The notes under the pieces: generated by a model
The model's database searches: none
Seen by the model: the letters and a program-made list of their open reading frames with translations, nothing else
Told to the model about the DNA's origin: nothing
Position numbers and translations under genes: made by a program
Shown: positions 43,357 to 51,955 of the stretch, in pieces
Layout of the letters: each line of letters opens with the position of its first letter
Numbering within the stretch: the first letter of the stretch is position 1
NCBI RefSeq assembly: GCF_900115665.1
Contig: NZ_FOXH01000003.1
Location: 220,331 to 284,330, forward strand
Length of the DNA: 64,000 bases
Origin: Pseudarcicella hirudinis
GTDB taxonomy: Bacteria; Bacteroidota; Bacteroidia; Cytophagales; Spirosomataceae
Direction: 5' to 3'

Positions 43357-46300
43357 ATGCTCAAGAGATTATTGTTAGTTTTGATTGCCCTGATTCTGAT
43401 TTTTCCCGTTGCAGGTAATTTCAATGGCTTTTTTATGTCTTTGCAAAGGAAAAAAGGACATAAAATCAGTCGGAGTCATACAAGAAAATCCACTTCGAAA
43501 AGAGGATCAAAACGCAGTGGTAAAAGCCGGACTAAAACGAAGAAGGGGAAAAAAAGCAGAGTGGTCAGACGGGAGAATGTTACCGTTTATGCACCACCTG
43601 TAGTGCTGAATGATTCAACTTTTATCCCTTCGAATCTTCCGGAAAAACAATGGATTGACAGCGTTTTTGCCACAATGAATCTTGATCAGAAAATAGGGCA
43701 GTTTTTTATGGTAGCAGCTTATTCTAATCGGGGGGAAGATCATTTTAGAAAAATTGAATCTCTGATTCAAAATAATAATATCGGGGGCATTATCTTTTTC
43801 AAAGGTGAGCCGGCCACTCAGGTGAACCTGACCAATAATTTTCAGGCAATGGCTAAAATCCCGCTTCTGATAGGGATTGACGGAGAATGGGGACTGGGAA
43901 TGAGATTGGATGCAGCTATGTCATTTCCGAAGCAAATGACCTTGGGCGCTGTTCAGAATAATCAGTTGATTTATCGCATGGGTGCCGAGATTGCCCGCCA
44001 GTGCAAAAGAGTAGGAATCCATCTTAATTTTGCTCCGGTAGTTGATATTAACAGCAATCCGAATAATCCTGTTATCGGCCACCGTTCTTTTGGCGAATTA
44101 AGAGATAATGTGGCTGAAAAGAGTGTAGCTTATATGAGAGGTATGCAGAATAATCAATTGCTTGCCTGTGCTAAACACTTTCCCGGGCACGGAGATACCC
44201 ATGTAGATTCACATCATACCCTTCCGCAGGTTTCATATAATCTGGAAAGATTGAAAAGTGTTGAACTATACCCTTTTCAAAAATTAATTGAGGATTCTCT
44301 GCAAACACTGATTGTCGGCCATTTGCAGGTTCCATATCTCGACTGGAAACCGGCTACCCTTTCTCAGAATATCGTGACAAATCTGTTGAAAAACGAAATG
44401 GGATTTAAGGGGCTGGTTATTACAGATGCTTTAAATATGCGGGGAGTCAGTAATGGATTGAGTTCTGCAGAAGTAGATTTACAGGCTTTTCTTGCCGGAA
44501 ATGATATTTTACTTTACTCTGAAGATATATCGGGAGGAATTCAGAAAATTAAACAGGCAGTAGAGCAGGGAACAATCCCTCAGTCAGAAATAGATGAAAG
44601 AGTCAGAAAAATATTAAGAGCAAAATTCTGGACAGGATTAAGCAGACAAAGTACGATCGATACAAGGAATTTATCTCAGGAATTAAATACTGATGAAGCC
44701 AGACAGATTAAACAGGAATTGTTTGAAAATGCTGTAACTATTGTTCGGAATGAAGGGAATATTCTGCCGTTAAAAAGCACAAAATCTGCTGATTATTTAG
44801 CTGTAAGCATTGATGCCGGAGTAAATAACAGTTTTCATCAGGCGCTGAACAAGTTTGTGAATTGTCAGCAGTTTACAAATATTTCCCGATCAGACGAAGC
44901 CTTTTTCAATGAAGTACTTGGTGCGGCTGATTCAACAAAAACAATTATCCTGAGTATTCATGATGCTAAAAACCGACCCGCCGGAAGGTTTGGAATCAGT
45001 GCCTCCATTCAGGATTTTGTAAAAAAACTGGAAAAAAAGACTAAAGTAATTTTATGTGTGTTCGGAAGCCCCTATAGCCTGAAATATTTCCCAGAATCCT
45101 CTATCGTGGTGTGCGGATATGAAGATGACGTATATGCTCAGGAGGCTGTAGCACAGGTGCTTTTCGGGGCTTTACCAGCTATTGGTAAACTACCGGTTTC
45201 TGTAGAAGGTCTTTATAAAGCGGGTGACGGAATCATGACTTCTTCATTAAACAGATTAGGTTTTGCTTTACCCGAAGCAACCGGAATGAGCAGTAAAGGT
45301 TTACTGAAAATAGATTTTCTGATTAACAATGCGATTGAAAACAGGGTTTTTCCTGGATGTCAGGTATTAATTGCCAGAAAAGGAAAGGTAATTTACCAAA
45401 AGAACTTCGGGCGGCTCAGCTACGATAATTATGACCGGGTACTTGATAATACCGTTTATGACCTGGCTTCTGTAACCAAAGTGACCGCAACACTTCAGGC
45501 AGTGATGGCTTTATATGACCAAAAGGCAATTGACCTTAATCAAAAAGCATCGTTTTATCTTCCTGAATTAAAAGGGACAAATAAAGAGGGATTAATTATA
45601 AAAGATATCCTTTTTCACCAGGCAGGCCTGGTTGCATATATTCCATTCTGGGAAAAAACGGTAGATCAGAATAATTGGAAAACTGAATATTATAATGCCT
45701 CCAAAACCGCTGAATATCCTTTGGAAGTAAGAGCGGGCATGTATGCTAAAGCTTCGATCAGAGATTCGGTCTGGAAATGGGTGATTAAATCTCCTTTAAG
45801 CACTAAGAAAGATCGTGATGGTAATTTTTCCTATGTTTACAGTGATTTAGGACTTATTATTCTTCACCATGTGGTAGAAAAATTGCTGGTTATGCCTTTG
45901 GATGAATTTGTGCAGAAAAGCTTTTATTCTGAAATCGGGATGAACTCAACGTATTTTAATCCTTTACAAAATGGCATTGCAAAAGTTAGAATTGCCCCGA
46001 CTGAGAATGATGTTCTTTTCAGAAATGCGCAATTGCAGGGGACGGTGCAGGATCAGACTGCGGCTATGCTTGGGGGAGTTTCCGGGCATGCCGGTTTATT
46101 CAGTACAGCGCATGACCTTGCGAAATTAATGTTGATGAATCTGGGAAAAGGATCTTATGGAGCAACACAATTCCTGTCTGAAGAAACCCTGAATTATTTT
46201 ACTAAAACGACTTCGGCGCGAAGTCACAGAGCTTTAGGCTGGGATAAACTTCCGGCAGATGAGGAAAGTAATTATGTGTCTTCAAAAGTTTCTGCTTCCT

Positions 46301-46470
46301 CATTCGGGCATTCCGGCTATACCGGAACACTGGTATGGGTTGATCCTCAAAAAGACCTGATTTTTGTATTTCTTGCCAATAGAGTGTATCCTTCCGCTTC
46401 TAATAACAGAATCAATCAGTTAAAGATCAGAAGAAGAATAATGGATTTGATTTATGAAGCGATGAAATGA
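43357..46470 (+). CDS. Secreted GH3 beta-N-acetylglucosaminidase-like / CubicO fusion
   Basis: This 1037-residue protein has a signal peptide (MLKRLLLVLIALILIFPVAG), then a very basic stretch of about 35 Lys/Arg/Ser residues (about 35-70). A GH3 domain (about 95-430) has the NagZ-like catalytic loop KHFPGHGDTHVDSHHTLP and nucleophile region GLVITDALNM. A GH3 C-terminal domain (to about 640) and a serine-hydrolase/CubicO domain (about 650-1037) with the SxxK site in LASVTKVTATLQ and YSDLG follow. It probably acts on peptidoglycan fragments in the periplasm. The start at 43357 gives the clean signal; a TTG five codons earlier is rejected. The 3' end overlaps the convergent gene by 19 bp. Confidence 0.92.
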   Translation: MLKRLLLVLIALILIFPVAGNFNGFFMSLQRKKGHKISRSHTRKSTSKRGSKRSGKSRTKTKKGKKSRVVRRENVTVYAPPVVLNDSTFIPSNLPEKQWIDSVFATMNLDQKIGQFFMVAAYSNRGEDHFRKIESLIQNNNIGGIIFFKGEPATQVNLTNNFQAMAKIPLLIGIDGEWGLGMRLDAAMSFPKQMTLGAVQNNQLIYRMGAEIARQCKRVGIHLNFAPVVDINSNPNNPVIGHRSFGELRDNVAEKSVAYMRGMQNNQLLACAKHFPGHGDTHVDSHHTLPQVSYNLERLKSVELYPFQKLIEDSLQTLIVGHLQVPYLDWKPATLSQNIVTNLLKNEMGFKGLVITDALNMRGVSNGLSSAEVDLQAFLAGNDILLYSEDISGGIQKIKQAVEQGTIPQSEIDERVRKILRAKFWTGLSRQSTIDTRNLSQELNTDEARQIKQELFENAVTIVRNEGNILPLKSTKSADYLAVSIDAGVNNSFHQALNKFVNCQQFTNISRSDEAFFNEVLGAADSTKTIILSIHDAKNRPAGRFGISASIQDFVKKLEKKTKVILCVFGSPYSLKYFPESSIVVCGYEDDVYAQEAVAQVLFGALPAIGKLPVSVEGLYKAGDGIMTSSLNRLGFALPEATGMSSKGLLKIDFLINNAIENRVFPGCQVLIARKGKVIYQKNFGRLSYDNYDRVLDNTVYDLASVTKVTATLQAVMALYDQKAIDLNQKASFYLPELKGTNKEGLIIKDILFHQAGLVAYIPFWEKTVDQNNWKTEYYNASKTAEYPLEVRAGMYAKASIRDSVWKWVIKSPLSTKKDRDGNFSYVYSDLGLIILHHVVEKLLVMPLDEFVQKSFYSEIGMNSTYFNPLQNGIAKVRIAPTENDVLFRNAQLQGTVQDQTAAMLGGVSGHAGLFSTAHDLAKLMLMNLGKGSYGATQFLSEETLNYFTKTTSARSHRALGWDKLPADEESNYVSSKVSASSFGHSGYTGTLVWVDPQKDLIFVFLANRVYPSASNNRINQLKIRRRIMDLIYEAMK

Positions 46471-47219
46471 CGGGCATTAACAGAATGAACCGTTTGGGCA
46501 ATTTCTACCAGAAGACCAGGGTTTTTCTCAATGCCATTCCCCACAACAATAATATCTGCACCTGCCAGTAAAGCATTTTTTGCCTTTTGTGCAGAATTAA
46601 TACCGCCTCCTACTATAATCGGGACATCAACAGATTGTCTTACCGCAGCTATCATTTCCGGAGAAACTGCATTTAAGGCACCGCTTCCGGCATCCATATA
46701 AATTAGTTTAAGCCCTAACATTTCTCCCGCCATTGCGGTGCAGGCAGCTACACTTGGCTTGTCATGCGGAATAGGAGTGGTATTAGATATGTAGGAAACC
46801 GTAGTTTGACGCCCGCTGTCGATCAGCATATAACCGGTAGGTAATACTTCCAGCCCGCTTTTTTTCAAAACCGGGGCAGAAATTACATGCTGGCCTATTA
46901 AAAACTCAGGATTTCGCCCTGAAATCAGGGAAAGGAACAAAATGGCATCAGCAGAAGCCTCAATATGCAGACTATTTCCGGGAAACAGAATAGAAGGTAT
47001 AGAGGTATGCATTCTGATAAGTGCGATTACTTCACTCATCACATTATTGGTAATCAAACTTCCTCCGACAAAAAAGAAATCTACGCCGTTTTGTACACTG
47101 GCACGAAGCAATTCAGGGAAAGTATCAAAATTCACCTTGTCCGGATCAATCAATACTGCGAATGCTTTTTTGTGAGAGGCTTTACGATCTTCAATATTAT
47201 GTATTAACTTTTTCTGCAT
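46452..47219 (-). CDS. Geranylgeranylglyceryl/heptaprenylglyceryl phosphate synthase family protein
   Basis: This 255-residue TIM-barrel prenyltransferase shows FAVLIDPDKVNFD, FFFVGGSLITNN, SILFPGN, the YMDAGSGA region and the phosphate-binding VGGGINSAQKAKNALLAGADIIVVGNGIEKNP. The family couples a prenyl diphosphate to sn-glycerol-1-phosphate; archaea use it for membrane lipids, and some Bacteroidota have a group II version of unclear role. dxs, ispH and idi in this window could supply the prenyl donor. No glycerol-1-phosphate dehydrogenase is nearby. Its start overlaps the next gene by 23 bp. Confidence 0.9.
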   Translation of the reverse strand: MQKKLIHNIEDRKASHKKAFAVLIDPDKVNFDTFPELLRASVQNGVDFFFVGGSLITNNVMSEVIALIRMHTSIPSILFPGNSLHIEASADAILFLSLISGRNPEFLIGQHVISAPVLKKSGLEVLPTGYMLIDSGRQTTVSYISNTTPIPHDKPSVAACTAMAGEMLGLKLIYMDAGSGALNAVSPEMIAAVRQSVDVPIIVGGGINSAQKAKNALLAGADIIVVGNGIEKNPGLLVEIAQTVHSVNARHFIAS

Positions 47220-47604
47220 TGTCCTCGTTTAAATGAGTAAAAGCTTGCAAAATCTTCTCTTTGGCAATACTCATCAGAAAGGCCAGAATATAACCCTTAA
47301 TTGAGCTTACGATCCAGGAATCATTTGCAGGTTCTTCCGATACCACAACCGGTAGATTAGAATTTTCATCAATGACAATTTTCTGTTTCTTAGACTTCTT
47401 GTCGTCTTTAACGAAAAGATTAAAAAGTAAATAAGCACCAGCAAGAACACCTCCGATAATGAGTGTTGTTTTTCCAACCTGAAAAGTTTCAGTTTTTAAC
47501 TCATTTACCTGACTGTCTATGGCTTTTTTATATTCCTGAGCCTCTTTGAAAAGTTCAAGCTTACGATCAGAAGCTTTTTTCGGTGGCGTACTTTTAGGAG
47601 TCAT
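47197..47604 (-). CDS. Hypothetical single-pass membrane protein
   Basis: The 135-residue protein has a basic, helical N-terminus (about 1-45), one transmembrane helix (TTLIIGGVLAGAYLLFNLFV), a charged linker (KDDKKSKKQK) and a possible second membrane-touching helix (SIKGYILAFLMSIAKEKIL). I recognise no family. Its 3' end overlaps the start of the GGGP-synthase-like gene by 23 bp, so the two are probably translationally coupled. Together with the holin-like gene upstream it resembles the small envelope-stress clusters seen in Bacteroidota. Confidence 0.75.
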   Translation of the reverse strand: MTPKSTPPKKASDRKLELFKEAQEYKKAIDSQVNELKTETFQVGKTTLIIGGVLAGAYLLFNLFVKDDKKSKKQKIVIDENSNLPVVVSEEPANDSWIVSSIKGYILAFLMSIAKEKILQAFTHLNEDNAEKVNT

Positions 47605-47740
47605 AGGCTGTGAAATTTACTTTTATACTGGCAAAGAATTCAGGGAAAATTGTCGGAAGAAATGCCGGATTTTAAAGCTTGTGAAAGCTGCCGGGAGGAA
47701 ATTTTTTCGTTGAAAGCATAAATTCTTCATTTCTTTCACC

Positions 47741-47748
47741 CAAAAATA
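47741..47748 (-). promoter_or_regulatory. Promoter -7 box upstream of the membrane-protein/GGGPS pair
   Basis: The minus strand reads TATTTTTG about 140 nt before the start at 47604, the same sequence context (TATTTTTGGG) as the nuoK promoter box. Confidence 0.4.
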
Positions 47749-47850
47749 GGAAAATTTGTGCTGTATCAGTGATAAAACCAGGGGTAATTTTTAAATAACA
47801 ATGAGTAATTGGTCTTTTTCTTAGCTTTTTTGATAAATGGTAAGAGAAAT

Positions 47851-48204
47851 TTATTCTTCCTCTGCTTCTAATTCCACAGGAGCAGATTCAACATCAAGTT
47901 CTGAATCTTTGGCTTCAGCATTTTTCCACCAAATAAAACTGGCAATACCGCCAACCAGCAGCAGCCCGGTTACTGTGAGAAAACCAAGGTACTGGCTATG
48001 GAATTTTTCATTCAGAAATAAAGCAAGTGTAAGCAAAAGGAAAATCGAAAACGCTGCAGCGATCAAAATAATGATAAGGACTACAATAATTTTCTGAATA
48101 CCTTCTTCAATCCGTTCCTGAACTTCCAGTTTAGTGATTTCAATATTGGTTTGAACATATTTGTAAAGATTGTCCACCAGACCGTTTGTTTCTAGAATTT
48201 TCAT
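47851..48204 (-). CDS. Phage-holin-family (PF07332-like) membrane protein
   Basis: This 117-residue protein has an N-terminal amphipathic helix (KYVQTNIEITKLEVQERIEEGIQK) and two transmembrane helices (about 38-62 and 72-92). The acidic tail is rich in Glu, Ala and Val. The pattern matches the Actinobacterial-holin-X/DUF1469 group, chromosomal genes that are not phage. Function is unknown; an envelope role is likely. It is 72 bp after the M14 gene on the same strand. Confidence 0.82.
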   Translation of the reverse strand: MKILETNGLVDNLYKYVQTNIEITKLEVQERIEEGIQKIIVVLIIILIAAAFSIFLLLTLALFLNEKFHSQYLGFLTVTGLLLVGGIASFIWWKNAEAKDSELDVESAPVELEAEEE

Positions 48205-48276
48205 GTTGAGAATGTTTTGGGAACATCGGATATGCCTTTAATTCAGATGCTAAAAGCATATCCGATATTTAATGAA

Positions 48277-50862
48277 TTAATCTTCTTCACCTCCCCGGAT
48301 ACCACCCAGAATCTGGGAACCGAAGAAAAGAGCATTCAAAAATAGTTTATTTGTTCCATACCAGAAAGCCCTGAAGTTTGGATTGTCTGTCATAACAATA
48401 ACTTTTCCGGCTCCCAAACTGGTTGCCACCACTGAAGGGCTGTTCTTTAATAATTTCAGATTCTGTGAGGTTATATATCCGCTGACCAAAGGATCACCGG
48501 TATAGATCAGTGGAGCATTATAAGGATCTTTGATTTTTTCCAGGAATATTCTGTTATCTCTGAATACACTCAGGGTATTTTCTTTATAGCCATATCCAAG
48601 AGGATGAGTTGGGTCAAGTTTTACCTGAAAAATGGCTCCTCCGATTTGCTGAGCGCCTTTGTATCTTTCAGCCAAAGCATAAGGTTTAGGGGATGAAGCT
48701 GTATCTCCGGGTAAGGCTTTTATTTTTGCAGGAGAAAGTCCTTTTGTAGTAACCCATTCTACGGCATCAGTCATGGCAATTAATACTCCACCTGCCTGTA
48801 CCCAACGCCTGATTTTATCCTCATTTAATGCAGCATACTCACCACTTGAAAGAATCAATGTGGTGTATTTGTCAAGATTTATCCGGTTTACCTGTTGAAT
48901 ATCAGCCATTGTTACAGGAAGGTTAACACGGGTATCCAATAAGTGCCATATTTCACCGGCATCATTTGAGTTGACACCTGTTCCTGTCAGCATAAGTGCT
49001 TTCGGCATTTTCATAGTGCTGAAATAACTGCTTCCAAGGTCTATTCCATTTGGTGTAAGTCCTGTCTGCACAGCATAAAAGTCAACACCGTCTCTTTCTG
49101 CCAGGGTTTGCAGAAGGGTATGTAACTGATCAAAATTTACCTGCTGATTTGCTCCGAAAGCGATTTCTATTGTTCCATAGTCAAAATTATGTAATCCGTT
49201 TTCCACAACTCCGGTAAAAGGTTCTGTCGCAACTTTCAACCGATATCCTTTCTTTTGCAGCTCATATGCTGTTCTTGGAGCAAAATAGCTGTCCCATTCA
49301 AAAACATAGCCATAACTGCTTTTTCCTCCGATAATTTTACCTTTTGGAAAGTCATTTTTAGTAAGTTTATCTCCGGTAGTAAATGGGGTTTTTACTTCTG
49401 CATAGGGAACATTGAAGCAATGAGGCATAGACCAGGCAGAAATATCATAGAATAGAGAATCTTCAAAAACGGTTCTTTTTTCGAAAATACCTCTGATCAG
49501 ACGATGCTGAGCCTGATTCAGCGGCACGATGAATGACATTCCTTTTTTAAAGCTTTTTCCATCATATGATTCATCCTTTGCCAAATCATATACGCTGATT
49601 TCATGCTGGCGGAGAATGTTGACCATCTCCCAGACTTTCACTTTATCATTACTATTTCCGAATACATAGGCTTTTACAGCGTCTGTTGACTTTTCCTGAT
49701 AAAAATTACGTTGATAATCAAGTAATTCCTGACGCATTGATTTTGACGCTCTGAGGGTAGAAAGAGTGGCAACAAACTGATTCCGGATTGTAAAAGGAAA
49801 TGTTATATTTCCATTGGCAGATTCCTGTAAATGTCCTCTTGAACTTGCCTGTTCAAACAGAATACCAATGGTTCCCTGAACATCAGGAAAGGTAGAACCT
49901 TTTCCGTAATAGAAGTCATCATAGCCTTCTTTTGTAAAATACAGAGAACCGATTTTATCCAGGCCTGCTGCCTGAAATTTGCCAAATTTTTCAGTAAGTT
50001 CGAAGTTCTTTTTAGGGGTAAGCGGGTGTGTGCGGGTAGGAATACCTGGTTGAAAGAAGAAAGAAGAACTGCTGCCCATTTCATGATGATCGGTCAGAAT
50101 ATTTGGCTTCCATTCATGATATTTTTTGATTCTTCCTTTACTTTCCGGATGTTGTGTATAAAGCCAGTCGCGGTTTAAGTCAAACCAATAATGGTTCGTT
50201 CTGCCACCCGGCCAAGCTTCGTTTAATTCACGGTTATTAGGATCTGAAACCAGATTCATTCCCCGGTTGGCATTTACCCAGCCTGAAAAACGTTCTCCTC
50301 CGTCAGGATTAATTCTCGGATCCACCAAAATGACAGTTTCATTTAAAATAGAATCAATTTCTGGTCCCTGAGCTGCGGCCAGGTAATAAACGGCTAATAA
50401 AGAAGCATTAGTGCCGCTTGGCTCATTACCATGTACAGAATATCCCATCCAGACTACAGAAGGCATATTTCTGGTATCCAGGCCGGCAGATTTATCAGGT
50501 TCGGTAAGTTGGTGATGCTGGGTTTTGATCTGTTCAATATTGGCCAGATTTTTTGGAGAAGAAATGGTTAATAACAGCAACTGGCGATTTTCATAAGTGC
50601 GGCCATATTCTTCGATCTTAACTCTATCTGACACTTCAGCCACTTTTTTCAGATAACCCAGAAGTTGTTCATGCTGTATATGCCATTCCCCTACCTGAAA
50701 ACCAAGGTATTGCTGAGGCGTCGGAATTTTGCTATTGTAACTGATGTTTGATGGAAGATAGTAGCTGTCTGATACCTGGGCAAAAAGATTTGCCGAGAGC
50801 ATAAAAAGCAAAAAAGCGGTCACCCGCTTTAAGCTATTCAATAAAGTAAAGTCTTTATTCAT
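48277..50862 (-). CDS. Secreted M14-family zinc carboxypeptidase
   Basis: This 861-residue protein has a signal peptide (RVTAFLLFMLSANLFAQ) and an M14 domain (about 55-400). Zinc ligands lie in GYSVHGNEPSG (HxxE) and downstream in NILTDHHEMGS, with NPDGGERFSGWVNANRGMNL in between. A second half of about 450 residues includes a glutamine-amidotransferase-like fold (WHLLDTRVNLPVTMADIQQVN, RWVQAGGVLIAMTD). Members are periplasmic or surface peptidases that trim peptides for nutrition or envelope turnover. Confidence 0.92.
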   Translation of the reverse strand: MNKDFTLLNSLKRVTAFLLFMLSANLFAQVSDSYYLPSNISYNSKIPTPQQYLGFQVGEWHIQHEQLLGYLKKVAEVSDRVKIEEYGRTYENRQLLLLTISSPKNLANIEQIKTQHHQLTEPDKSAGLDTRNMPSVVWMGYSVHGNEPSGTNASLLAVYYLAAAQGPEIDSILNETVILVDPRINPDGGERFSGWVNANRGMNLVSDPNNRELNEAWPGGRTNHYWFDLNRDWLYTQHPESKGRIKKYHEWKPNILTDHHEMGSSSSFFFQPGIPTRTHPLTPKKNFELTEKFGKFQAAGLDKIGSLYFTKEGYDDFYYGKGSTFPDVQGTIGILFEQASSRGHLQESANGNITFPFTIRNQFVATLSTLRASKSMRQELLDYQRNFYQEKSTDAVKAYVFGNSNDKVKVWEMVNILRQHEISVYDLAKDESYDGKSFKKGMSFIVPLNQAQHRLIRGIFEKRTVFEDSLFYDISAWSMPHCFNVPYAEVKTPFTTGDKLTKNDFPKGKIIGGKSSYGYVFEWDSYFAPRTAYELQKKGYRLKVATEPFTGVVENGLHNFDYGTIEIAFGANQQVNFDQLHTLLQTLAERDGVDFYAVQTGLTPNGIDLGSSYFSTMKMPKALMLTGTGVNSNDAGEIWHLLDTRVNLPVTMADIQQVNRINLDKYTTLILSSGEYAALNEDKIRRWVQAGGVLIAMTDAVEWVTTKGLSPAKIKALPGDTASSPKPYALAERYKGAQQIGGAIFQVKLDPTHPLGYGYKENTLSVFRDNRIFLEKIKDPYNAPLIYTGDPLVSGYITSQNLKLLKNSPSVVATSLGAGKVIVMTDNPNFRAFWYGTNKLFLNALFFGSQILGGIRGGEED

Positions 50863-50913
50863 TGCTGATGAATTTATGATTAAGTGTCTGGTGAATCTAG
50901 GGGTGATTAATTT

Positions 50914-50935
50914 ACTTGGCGGATACTTGCCAAGT
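50914..50935. repeat. Short hairpin upstream of the M14 gene
   Basis: ACTTGGC (50914-50920) pairs with GCCAAGT (50929-50935). A direct repeat AAGTGTCTG lies at 50882-50890 and 50932-50940. No T-run follows, so it is more likely a leader structure or regulator site than a terminator. Confidence 0.5.
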
Positions 50936-51075
50936 GTCTGAATATTAGATGGTAAAAAGTAAATATTGTAGTAAAAAAGGTTTGCTTTTTTGATTTTACA
51001 GGGGGCAAAAATCCCCTCGTAAGATTAAAAACCTTACTTTATATTATTTTACAAAGAAACATTAGTACAGAAAAA

Positions 51076-51468
51076 CTAACGTTGCTTCATTAATTTAGCC
51101 TCAATAGTTTGTTGTGTATGAGGTACCGCACGAAGACGCTCTTTTGGAATCAGCTTTCCGGTATCGATACACACCCCATAAGTTCCGTTTTTAATTCGGA
51201 TCAGCGCATTTTCCAGTTGCGAAGCAAATTTTTGTAAGCGGGCAGCTAATTGACTTAAGTTTTCTTTTTCAGAAGTGTCAGCTCCGTCTTCCATTAATTT
51301 GGTATTACCGGCAGTATAGTCGGTACCCGAATCATTTTTCTTACTCAAGGTTTCTTTAATGTAATTCAATTCTGCACGGGTCTCATCCAGTTTTTTTGTA
51401 ATAAGCACTTCGAACTCCTTGAGCTCTTCTTCTGAGTAGCGCTTTTTTTCTTCAACAAGTGTATTCAT
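51076..51468 (-). CDS. TraR/DksA-family regulator with degenerate zinc finger
   Basis: The 130-residue protein has the DksA-like coiled coil (about 10-95) and the C-terminal globular motif GTYGVCIDTGKLIPKERLRAVPHTQQTIEAK. Three of the four zinc cysteines of classical DksA are gone; only one Cys remains, as in many Bacteroidota members. It probably binds the RNA-polymerase secondary channel to modulate promoters. The ATG at 51468 (MNTLVEEKKRYSEEEL) is preferred to a TTG four codons upstream. Confidence 0.87.
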   Translation of the reverse strand: MNTLVEEKKRYSEEELKEFEVLITKKLDETRAELNYIKETLSKKNDSGTDYTAGNTKLMEDGADTSEKENLSQLAARLQKFASQLENALIRIKNGTYGVCIDTGKLIPKERLRAVPHTQQTIEAKLMKQR

Positions 51469-51605
51469 ACTTTGTATCAATTAGGGGTTTTTAGTCGGCT
51501 GGTCTTAGGTTCATAACGGATTAAAATCCTAAGAACTTAGATAACAAACTCAATGGAAAATAAATATTAAACTTTAAAAATAAATGCTATCCGGTTAAAA
51601 ATGCA

Positions 51606-51613
51606 CAAATATA
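51606..51613 (-). promoter_or_regulatory. Promoter -7 box of the DksA-like gene
   Basis: The minus strand reads TATATTTG about 140 nt before the start. Confidence 0.4.
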
Positions 51614-51829
51614 GCTTCAAAAAAATCAAATAGTAGTTTTTCAAGAAAAAATAAAATTTTTTTGAAATTTAACAATTTGGTAAAAATCTATTTTTTAAAA
51701 CCTTATTTGGTGTTTGACCGCTGTAACAATAAAGTTAACAAGTGAACGCAAAAAAAGCTTAAATAATCTCTTTTTTAGTTAAAAATCAGGTATTTCTACT
51801 TAAAGCTGAGGAACTTGCTTTTTTCATTT

Positions 51830-51837
51830 TAGCTTTG
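51830..51837 (+). promoter_or_regulatory. Promoter -7 box of glutamate dehydrogenase
   Basis: TAGCTTTG matches TAnnTTTG about 120 nt before the start. A TTG exists 12 nt upstream, too close for a normal -33. Confidence 0.4.
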
Positions 51838-51955
51838 CAAGTTTGCCGTCGCAAAGAGATTATGGGAATAAAGAAGCCATGAAGTTATCATTCAATATCA
51901 TTAAAATATACCCATAATTTATCGCTTCAGGGCTTCGAAAACTTCATCAAAAACT

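Larger units (their letters stand above)
51469..51955. other. Divergent intergenic region between the DksA-like gene and glutamate dehydrogenase
   Basis: No gene is seen in this strongly AT-rich gap of almost 490 bp. It contains a -7-like box for each neighbour (51606-51613 on the minus strand, 51830-51837 on the plus strand). The remaining sequence shows no strong hairpin. Confidence 0.5.

Noticed and set aside
47851-48204. Holin-like gene as evidence of a prophage
   Set aside because: No other phage genes are nearby and this holin-named family is chromosomal in many Bacteroidota.
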